Assembly: GCA_945643635.1 (NCBI GenBank)
Contig: CALZFC010000055.1
Coordinates: 1,032,501 to 1,096,500, forward strand
Direction of reading: 5' to 3'
DNA: 64,000 bases
Source of the DNA: Allodiplogaster sudhausi
Lineage: Eukaryota; Nematoda; Chromadorea; Rhabditida; Diplogasteridae
Shown here: positions 34,401 to 43,041 of the stretch, piece after piece
How the letters are laid out: each line of letters opens with the position of its first letter
Position numbering within the stretch: position 1 is the first letter of the stretch
Notes under the pieces: model-generated
Database searches by the model: none
Told to the model about the DNA's origin: nothing
What the model saw: only the letters and a program-made list of their open reading frames with translations
Program-made: the position numbers and the translations under genes

Positions 34401-35913
34401 TTCCTTTTTTTAAATTTGAATACTTATTAAAAAAAATCTAATTGCAGTGAACATCGATAACCATGTGGGGTCCTGTGGCTTCTTCCCGATCTACCCCTAC
34501 CTCACAGGCCTTTATCCCGTTCGGCTCATCCGTGTGGACGAAGAGACGGGAGAACTCATTCGGGACAAGGTTCTTCTTTTCTTCTCGTAATCAACTTCTG
34601 TTATCGGCCGATTTTAAACGCTGAGATCTCAAAGAATGTAGATTAGACTACTGTATTTCAGAACGGTATTTGCGTCCCTTGCAAGCCTGGCGAGACTGGA
34701 GAAATGATTGGACTCATCAAGAACAAGGACGTCCTTCTTCGGTTCGTTTTTCCCCCTTCGAAGTGACCATTTCTTGCCCTCCTGTCATCCTTCACTCTCT
34801 TCATTGAAGATTCGAAGGCTACGTTGACAAGGGAGACACAGCAAAAAAGATCTACCGAGATGTCATTCAGAAGGGCGATCAGGTCATTCTTTTTCGTTTT
34901 TTTCCTCATTCCAAGCTTCTTCTGTGCAGGTCTTTGCCTCGGGAGACATTTTGCACTGGGACGAGCTTGGTTATCTGTTCTTCAAAGATCGCCGAGGAGA
35001 CACTTTCCGGTCATTCAGCAACTTCGTCTTCTCTCCCCCCTCTCCAACTATTTCTGCCAATATTGACTGATTTCGACACTTCTTTCATTGTCTCTAAAAA
35101 TGAATTATGTTGAAGATGGAAGGGCGAGAATGTGAGCACAACTGAAGTGGAAGGGATTCTGCAGCCGGTGAAAAGTGTCATCGACTGCACGGTCTACGGT
35201 GTCGAGGTCCGTCTGCTCTCCCCTTATTTGCAACTCTTGGTAATACAAAATAAAGATGCCAATGTTTGAGGTTGGTAAGCAGGAGGGTCGCGCTGGAATG
35301 GCCGCCATGAATCTGGACGCGGGAGTCGATGTCCAGGTACTCGTTGTCATTATAAAGGCCCACTGTATTATCATTAGGTTTAAAAAGTTAGTACTAAATA
35401 TTTATTGTAAAGGCGAAGACTTCAAGGCAGAAATGTAAGACGAGTCATAATTTGTCAGGCGTTCCTGGAGGAGGCGGCCTCGCGTCTTTCTGCCAACCTC
35501 GCTGCCTATGCCATTCCCGTCTTCATCCGTCTCTGCAAGGAAGTCGAGAAGACTGGTTCGTTTCTGCTTTTTCTAGGAGATTTTCAAATTTAACTGTTTT
35601 ATTAGTGTTTGTTTTCAACCGCAATTAATGAAAGGTCTTGTTTTAAGGAACGTATAAACTACGAAAAACCGATCTCCAAAAGGCTGGCTTCGATCTCGAG
35701 AAGTGCAACGGCGATCCCATCTACATTTACCAGGTCTGCAATGTAATATTATTGCGCGAATTTAGAACAGCTGTCTAGTAAAATAAGAGGATGTTTCAGT
35801 ACTTGATTACTGTATGAAGAATGTTTATTGTGCAGGCGGCTAAGAAGAAATACGTGCCTCTGACAAGCGAGTTGCAGCAGCAGATTGATTCCGGAGAGTA
35901 TTCGCGGATCTAA
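31435..35913 (+). CDS. SLC27A4: Long-chain fatty acid transport protein (FATP)
   Basis: Twenty exons in phase, 672 aa, from ATG 31435 to TAA 35911-35913. First exons: 31435-31607, 31915-31971, 32331-32454, 32536-32607, 33095-33181, 33227-33338, 33415-33570, 33642-33711, 33806-33900, 34039-34220. Last exons: 34270-34387, 34448-34569, 34662-34741, 34810-34882, 34930-35009, 35116-35206, 35271-35336, 35459-35555, 35648-35733, 35836-35913. It begins with a hydrophobic segment ([15 protein letters not shown]). The AMP-binding motif [14 protein letters not shown] is at the start of exon 8. Family-specific blocks follow: [65 protein letters not shown] and GRAGMAA. FATPs are membrane acyl-CoA synthetases that drive fatty-acid uptake. 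Closest to the FATP1/FATP4 type; the symbol stands for that group. Length is normal (620-690). Confidence 0.93.
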
Positions 35914-35941
35914 TTCCTTCCATCGTCTCCAAGGGTATAAT

Positions 35942-35947
35942 AATAAA
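35942..35947 (+). promoter_or_regulatory. Poly(A) signal of the FATP gene
   Basis: AATAAA in its canonical form, 29 bp after the stop codon of the FATP gene, followed by a T-rich stretch. Confidence 0.6.
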
Positions 35948-36834
35948 AAATTGTTTTTCACCAAAACACAACTCTGGCTTTTTTCATTCTAACGATTTAA
36001 AATTACGCTCTTTTAGAGCTCTAATGTAACCAAAATCCTTACAAATAACTTTCGCTTCCATCTTTACCGTTTTAACTGTTTTCTTAGCTAGTAAACTAGC
36101 GTTGTATATAATTAATATATAAGATATTCCGTATAGAATTTTGGATTTCTTGTTACTTATATACCATTTGGATTGTTTTTCAACGAGTACTGTACCTCAC
36201 AAGTGATTTAGCGACGTGTTTTTGTTTTATGCAGAGAAATGACTGAAAACTTTGTTCTATTTCACTTAAACCAAGTATAGATCTACTATGCCTTGCCATA
36301 TTCCCCTCACCGTGAGCATTCCCTTCTGCATCACTTGAATAGTTGAAATAGCATTTAACAAATGAAGACTGTGTTTCTTCGCAACATTACATATCACCTT
36401 CGTCCTGTATTAACTGACTACCAAGGCGCTCAAGAATGCTCTTCTTGCCTAGTTACAGCAGATAGATTTCTCCGCTTTGCTTTTCAGTGCAATCCTCGCA
36501 ATCACATAAGAGATAAAGCTCTTTAAACAAACGAATTAGTATACCAATTTTACATTAGCGAATTGATGGTGACGTTTGTGGTAAAAACGATACTGAACAC
36601 AGAAAAAGCACTATTGCCACCGCCTGGCGAGAACTGCGTATGCTGTGAAGTGCGGGAACCAGCAAACATCTTTAACGTAACTTCTGTCTGCGGGCATAAA
36701 TACGGGAATTTAGGTTTCATGTTTCTTACAAAATCTATAATTTTAATTTTGTTTAAATTACGGTAATCTCACTAAAATATGCCGTTTCTTACGTTTAAAA
36801 AAAGTAGATTCTAGTGTCCTCCATTAAAAGTATG
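35948..36834. other. AT-rich intergenic DNA
   Basis: No gene seen. One short open frame at 36563-36766 has several Cys and His residues but no splice or family support. Confidence 0.5.
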
Positions 36835-36952
36835 TTATGCGGTCGACTACCTCCCACATAACCCCGATTACCCTGCTGTACCGTGTACAAAAACCCCCGA
36901 CTACAAACAACACTTTATCGACTTAGGTTCCAGGACAGGCCATGGTAGAATG
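36835..36952. repeat. DIRS repeat B, copy 1
   Basis: 118 bp identical by eye to 42909-43026, containing CTACCTCCCACATAACCCCG and GACTACAAACAACACTTTAT. It borders the tyrosine-recombinase piece, as the second copy borders the reverse-transcriptase piece. A diverged inverted version is at about 37560-37630. Confidence 0.9.
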
Positions 36953-37681
36953 GTGACGTAGCAATAAACGAGGAAACCAATGTGTGTGGTTTCGCGGTAG
37001 AAACATGATTGTTGATTACCATTCCGGAGGTGGACCGGCACCATGTTGGCATGTTGCCAGTTTTTTGAATAGGGAAACCTCTTGAAGATGTGTATTGTAT
37101 ACGGTAGGTGTCTCGTATAAGGATGCCTCTTTTGGGGAGACGCTTCATTCTACGATTAAGTCGTGAAGAAGGATCCCACCCTCCCTCCCTTACAGTAATC
37201 CAAGTGGTGGACCTCTACAACAGTCGGTTAGTAGTAAGAAATAAGTTTCCGGGAGCACGGATTACTGTAGGACCCGATCATGAGTATGGTAGTCAGAGAA
37301 TAGAGATAAGTACAACTTCTCGTAAGGGCTCCTCCACTTCGAAGAGGGCGGTTCGTGTGGCCTCTAGGCTTACGCTAGGTTTTCAGCTTTTTCAGAGTCT
37401 CCTGCCCCTTCCCATTTCAGACTAATAAATTCTGTATTTTCAGGACTGTTCAGTTCCCAATTTTGTAGCATGTCATTCCTTTGTTTGTCATGCCATTTGT
37501 TACCACATTCTCTATTCTCGACCCAGTTGGAGTTCCTATGTCGATAAAGTTTTACTATTGTGTGTGGTGTAAGGTACACATTCGGAAGGGTAATCGTGGT
37601 TATGTGGGAGTTAGACGACCATATAAGAGTAATTAATAACGAGAATGCATGTGACATATATAATAATAAATAATCATCGCA

Positions 37682-38605
37682 TCAGGGAGATGACAGTGGG
37701 GGAACAACTCCTCCTTGGGTAGCTGAAGAGAAGCGAACGTAGGCAGAGAATCCTCCTTCGCTCTTCCATTGGCCGACTCTCTTCACCTGATCTGTGGAGC
37801 GACCTAGAGTGAGGAGGCGGTTCGCCATACCAGACCTAGCACTGTGAGATGTAAATTGTGGGAGGGAAAGAGAGGTGAGCATGCGGGAAATGAGGTTAGA
37901 TAAGTGAGAGGATGAGATGTGGGACATTGAAGTGAGAGAAGAGAAAACTGGAGAGGCAGCAGAGTGAGTGGACAAGCCCTCCGTGATGAACAGGAGGAGA
38001 ATCTGTGATCCAGACAAATCAATAAAAACCTTAGAGCCTAGCGACAACTGATCCGTCTTAGCGTGACGAATGACAATAGAGAGATTGGAAGAGGAGAGAG
38101 AAAGGTCCGCCCAGGTAAGGGCCGCTACCTCGCTTACCCTCAAACCTGCTAAATACTGTAGCGAAACTGCTAAATGAGGTCTAGCATCCTTAGACGAGAC
38201 TGAAGCTGAGAGAATATAACGAATGTGGTGGTCCGAGAGAGGTAGAGCACCCTTAGGTGGGGCCGAAGAGCGTTTAAGCCCTGAGAGAACTCGGTTACAT
38301 AGTGGAGTAACATTGGAAGAAGCAAACAACGAAAAGGCGGCTGATAAGTGAGAAACTTGAGATCGAGAGAGGTGGGAAGACAGCGAGTAGGCAGTCAAAT
38401 TGGAAGGGGAAGAGGGGTCGGATCCTCGAGGAATGTGTGCTAGGTAAGCTCGCCATGCCGATGAGTACGCATTCCACGTGTTGTGGGCGAGAGAAGAAGA
38501 GAGAGATGATCGCAGCTTGAGTAGAGAGGAAGGCCCTGAGATGTCTCTTGCTGCTCCCAGTAGTTCATTCCACTCCAGTCTTGCTCGTCCTGAAATACAA
38601 TGCAT
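37682..38605 (-). CDS. DIRS-type tyrosine recombinase
   Basis: A 307-codon open frame with the phage-integrase fold. The first catalytic Arg is in LAGLRVSEVAALTW. The HxxR box is HSARSGMANRLL. The nucleophile Tyr follows in VGQWKSEGGFSAYVR. A SAM-like N-terminal region rich in Ser/Leu precedes it (NTWNAYSSAWRAYLAHIPRG). Such recombinases insert the circular DNA of DIRS-like retrotransposons without target duplication. The frame upstream of 38605 is interrupted; an alternative frame reaches 38667. It is separated from the Gag/RT piece by about 4.4 kb of host-like DNA, so it is a fragment or a separate copy. Confidence 0.85.
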   Translation of the reverse strand: MHCISGRARLEWNELLGAARDISGPSSLLKLRSSLSSSLAHNTWNAYSSAWRAYLAHIPRGSDPSSPSNLTAYSLSSHLSRSQVSHLSAAFSLFASSNVTPLCNRVLSGLKRSSAPPKGALPLSDHHIRYILSASVSSKDARPHLAVSLQYLAGLRVSEVAALTWADLSLSSSNLSIVIRHAKTDQLSLGSKVFIDLSGSQILLLFITEGLSTHSAASPVFSSLTSMSHISSSHLSNLISRMLTSLSLPQFTSHSARSGMANRLLTLGRSTDQVKRVGQWKSEGGFSAYVRFSSATQGGVVPPLSSP

Positions 38606-38709
38606 GTGGTGGGCACACAGCGTTTTACGAAGTATGGAGCTTCGCGGGTTGCTTTGTTGACCCGCAACTTTCGTGTTGGGAGACTTCTGTTTATTTGGAA
38701 TGACTGATA

Positions 38710-38748
38710 TTTAGACCGCTTTGCGTAGTTAACGCGTTGCGGTCTAAA
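38710..38748. repeat. 39-nt hairpin beside the recombinase piece
   Basis: TTTAGACCGC at 38710-38719 pairs with GCGGTCTAAA at 38739-38748, and an inner GCGT/ACGC pair extends the stem. It may mark the end of the DIRS-like piece. Confidence 0.7.
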
Positions 38749-38891
38749 AAAAGTAGTTGCGAGGGTGGTTTACCCTGTCAGCAATTCGAGGCGTTTAAGA
38801 GGAGGATTTTCCTGTAATAGAATTTGTTTGTGATTGGTTTAAGTTTAACTTATTTTATCCATTGTCAGCCTTCCGCGCCACTCTCTCCCAG

Positions 38892-39718
38892 ATGCCTGGC
38901 CCCAACGAGTCGTCGACGGGAATCACTCGCGAGAACATGAAGTTGGTTCTATTTACATTCACAAGTAGTTCGTGGAACATAATTTAGTTTTAACTGGTTG
39001 ATTTCAATGTTTCCCACTTAGAGTCATGATCACCAACCAGCACGCGATCGAGAATGCACCGACTCCGTCAACGACAGAAAGGTCCCAACTTCTTTTTTTT
39101 CTCCAAATTTTATTTCTCAAATTGTTTTCATGATGCAGGAATTTGTATTTCAGCCCGAGGGAGGCGGAAGCGGAATCGCGCCCCCAAGAAGTCTCCACGC
39201 GCCAGGAGAACAGGTTTGGCGTTAAAGTAAAGCGATATTATTAGCCTCTTCAAGATGACTTTTTGCAGGTCGTTCCGACCCCCGCGCTATGCTCGTCCGG
39301 CGCCGCCCACTTCCTGGCAACGGCAGAGCAGGTTTACTGTTACTCTTCTGCTATTACTGCTCCACAACTTCAACAAAACTTTGATGCTTTGATACTCTAT
39401 TTCTTGCCAGTGGGCTTCAATGTGCCAGATGTGAAGAGTACTATTTTCGTTTTGTTTGGAAGTAGTTTCGCAACGTACTTGTCTTCTTTAAGCTCGAATC
39501 CGGTGGCAGCCCTTGTGAGCGGCAGCTTCGCCGGCAATGTCATCGTGAACGTCACCAACAACCACAACATCCGTGGAGGAGGAAGAGGTGGCCGAGGAGG
39601 GAGAGGTGGCCAAGGAGGATTCTGGAAGAAGACCCATAGGGGCAAAAGGGGCGGCCAGCCACGCCCCCCTCTGCGCCGCTTGGAGGATGGGAATGGCAAT
39701 AAGGAAGGGGAAGCCTAG
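38892..39718 (+). CDS. RGG-box protein, probably RNA-binding
   Basis: Six exons in phase, 161 aa: 38892-38941 (ATG), 39022-39081, 39154-39213, 39269-39331, 39411-39437 and 39493-39718 (TAG). The first half is hydrophilic (SPREAEAESRPQEVST). It is followed by an Arg/Pro-rich part (RSFRPPRYARPAPPTSWQRQ), a short CARC motif, a hydrophobic patch (VAALVSGSFAGNVIVNVTNN) and an RGG box (IRGGGRGGRGGRGGQGG) ending in a basic tail. RGG boxes bind RNA and are methylated by PRMTs. The family is not recognised. ATG directly follows a CAG, so an upstream exon is possible. It lies between the two DIRS-like pieces on the opposite strand. Confidence 0.6.
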
Positions 39719-40594
39719 AAAAAGTCCCTCTTATTAGGTTACTCCTGCCACAGCCTTTCTGTTTTCTTTAGTTTTGGCATTCAATTAATGAATTTTGTCA
39801 TTATTTCGATTTCTATTGATTGTTCCTGGTATCAGCAAGCTATTTGGCCGATTACTGAAAATTTTTATTTCGATAATTTTGTGGCAGGAGTAGCCAAATG
39901 TTGCTAGAAGTATAATTGTTTTTGAGAAATCTCTTGTTAGCATATATAGGCATATTTTACCCTAAGTTATTTCCCCTTTTACGTGTCTCCCGGTGCAGTG
40001 CTTTCTCTGGCTTTCGCTCACACATTTTAGACGATAATTATCGCCTGTTATAATTGAAAAACTTATGTGACTCTAATATGTTAAATTATCATGCCTTGTT
40101 CATGTCAGTTTTAGACCCGTTCCCTGCCCAGCTTTCCCCTTTCATTTATTCATCGTTTCCATTCCAGGTTGTAAAATGTTAAGATATTCCCTTATTTGAT
40201 GATTGTTGTTCTGAAAAAAGTTCCCTCGTCGTCTCCACTTCCGATTGAAAAATGTTTTGATTTCCCCTTGTTTTGACGTTGTTTGAATGATTTCTGTGGT
40301 GATAAAATAAGTTACCAGTCCATTTACAAGTGCATTGATGTGTTCTTTTAAAATGAACGGCTTTGTTTCCCAAAAAAGTATCTGCATTCAAAATGCCAAA
40401 GTAAAAGTTTTCCAGCGAACGAATAATTTTCCGATTACTGAAGCGGATTGAAGTCTCCGAACGACAAAGGGTTTGCCTCAGTTTTTTAATCTTTCGTTAT
40501 CACTTTTTTAACCTATTTTCAGTCGGTTTATACACTAATTTTGGACTTTTTTTTATTATTGGGTTTAATCATAATATATTCCATTTCTTAGGCT
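39719..40594. other. Intergenic, no gene seen
   Basis: AT-rich DNA between the RGG-box gene and the next plus-strand gene. No repeats or exons recognised. Confidence 0.5.
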
Positions 40595-42091
40595 ATGGCG
40601 GACCCGCCAGAAGTGTCGAAGGACTCGCCTGGAGGTGCGAAGGACATGCCGTTCCACTTCCACATGTTCGCTTCCACATGTTCGTAAAATGCTGAAATTC
40701 CACTTGCTGCTCTGCCACACTGAGCCATTCTTCCGTAAATGGAAGACATTGTCTGTGTTCTGCGAGCAAGGAATTGAACATGCTCACCATGTCGTCAACA
40801 ATTTGCTGAACCAGTACAAGTTCTCTTTCCGGGGAGGAGAACTCCTTCGCCGCGTCACTGTTGAAATGATAAACAAAAACATATTACTGTCCCAGCAGGA
40901 CCATTGATATGCTTCTCTCTTGTTCGCGAGCGTATTCTCTATTATTGTAACTGAGTCTTGTATCCCTTTATATATCTTTCTTATGCAACTGTGAAACCGG
41001 CTTCTGCTTCTTCTTCTTCTACTTGGCTTTTTTTGTGAGGCATTTATTTTTTTTTAATGAAATACGTATTGGACTTCATAAAAAAAAACACCTCCGCACA
41101 ATTAGCTTTGTTTTTCCTACTTGTAGATTCCCGGTGCTCTGCTCGCCTCGGTGCTACTCCCTCCGCCTGCAACTCGCTCCTTGTGTGACCGGCCAGTTCG
41201 ATCTCACTCTCTCCGTCTGGCTCAAGCTCATTCGCGTTGCTTTTGGGTAGTGCATCCTCCCAGGGATTCCCTGGGAGATCCAGTCATTTCACCTGCAACT
41301 GTTATTTTAGACTCTTTCAACGGAAGAGATCTGCCACCGAATCCTCGAGCAATCCGTCCAGAACCCAGCAGCCGTTAAGAGTAACATGGAGCGTCTTGCT
41401 CTTCTTTTTATGCCTCGCCGCCGTCTTGACTGCTGGCCCTCTTCGAGGCCCTGGCTTTCTTGACTTGACTTCACTTCCTATCGATGGTCCACTTATATTC
41501 AGGCATGTCTTTTAGTTATGTCTTTGATAAGGTCTTTCTTCCTTTGCGGTTCTTTCACAGTCATCAGCTTTTCATGTTAAGTGGTTCGTGGGGTCGTGAA
41601 TGGTGGTTGCGAGGACGTCGAATCGTGCACGACGACGGAGTCTCTGAAGAAGGCCTCGATGCCCTCCAGCGCCTTTCTGACGAGGTTCTTAGATGACTTC
41701 CTTGTGAATTCTTAATCATTTGTATTGAGTCTAGATGAGCAGCTTGCTGGGCAATGGCGAATACTCTCAGTTCGGTCTGGTGGGCAGTGGAGTTCAGCGT
41801 AAAGTAAGCGAGGGTTTCTTTTGTGAGAATATATTAAGCGGTGCTATGCAATAGTTTGTGATTGGTTCGAGTGCAAGAGTTTTGATTGCAGACACTTCTC
41901 TGGTCGCTCTCTCTGCCGCCGTTGACCGCGTGGCTCTCTTCGTTGAGCACGCTGATTCGTCTCTGACTCGGTTGCTTCCCCTCCCATGGCATTTCTTCCT
42001 GTCATTTATAAATAGATATTTGTAAATATCACTTAAGATTAATCTTTTTTATAGGGCAGAGCAAGAAGTTCGGTTGAAGGAAGTCATTTAA
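40595..42091 (+). CDS. Unrecognised multi-exon protein
   Basis: Proposed exons: 40595-40634 (ATG; MADPPEVSKDSPG), about 41126-41182, about 41310-41376 (TLSTEEICHRILEQSVQNPA), an exon ending at about 41684 (DDGVSEEGLDALQRLSDE), about 41735-41803 (MSSLLGNGEYSQFGLVGSGV), an exon starting after CAATAG near 41855 (VLIADTSLVALSAAVDRVAL and FVEHADSSLT), and a last exon ending with TAA at 42091 (AEQEVRLKEVI). The last three joins keep phase and look like genuine coding sequence. The middle join is uncertain. I do not recognise the family. It is host-like, with short introns and balanced composition. Confidence 0.4.
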
Positions 42092-43041
42092 TCTCATCTG
42101 GAATGGACACTTCTTTACTTTCATTCCTATTTTTGGCCCGTAAGATGTCCTTGAGAAGCTGTGCTGCGTGGCCAAGTCATTTGTTCTACTTTCTCTAGGC
42201 ATTTGTTCCGTATTATTTTGTGGATGATTTTTTTATTGAATGTAAATTACTTTACTTGATCGCCATTCATTTTGTTTTGCTCATTTTGACATTGCTCAAA
42301 GAAATAGCTGCTCGAGATTTTCCACTGTGGCTATTATTATTTACACTTGCATTGAGTTGTTCGATCCCTCTTACAATTTTCTGCATAAACATCGAAGGAT
42401 CTCAGAGTAACGCCATCAGGCATTGAATGTCTCATTGTTGTCGCAACTAAAGGCTGCTAAATTTAGTGCAAAAATATCCAAGTGTGGTTCAATTTGAAGA
42501 GAAGTTTGGTGAACCTTTATTGTGACTAGTGTGAATTTTGAATATTATTCCGAAATTAAAGTCGCTAAATCTGGTGCGAAATTTTGAAAGAACGGTGCAT
42601 ATAACAATCTGAAATGATTTTGGTGCAACTTGCGTAATCGTGCCAGGTGTGAATTCTTAAATGCTTCTGAAAAATTATTTTTAAACTCCCGCACAAAAAT
42701 ACTCCCTACTATCGCTCTGGCTACGCTGTGTGGGCGGGAGGGAGTACCGTCGTAGAATAAAGAAAGAAACGCTGAAGTTTCCTCCTTCTCCTCTAATCCC
42801 AACAGGACCCCACCTTTCTACCGAACACCCGCGAAATTCAAACTAGAATTTCTCTTGGCAACATGCCAATCCCGGTTTATGAACACTTCCCAGCATGGTA
42901 ATCAACAATTATGCGGTCGACTACCTCCCACATAACCCCGATTACCCTGCTGTACCGTGTACAAAAACCCCCGACTACAAACAACACTTTATCGACTTAG
43001 GTTCCAGGACAGGCCATGGTAGAATGTCGAAAGTAGGCCTT

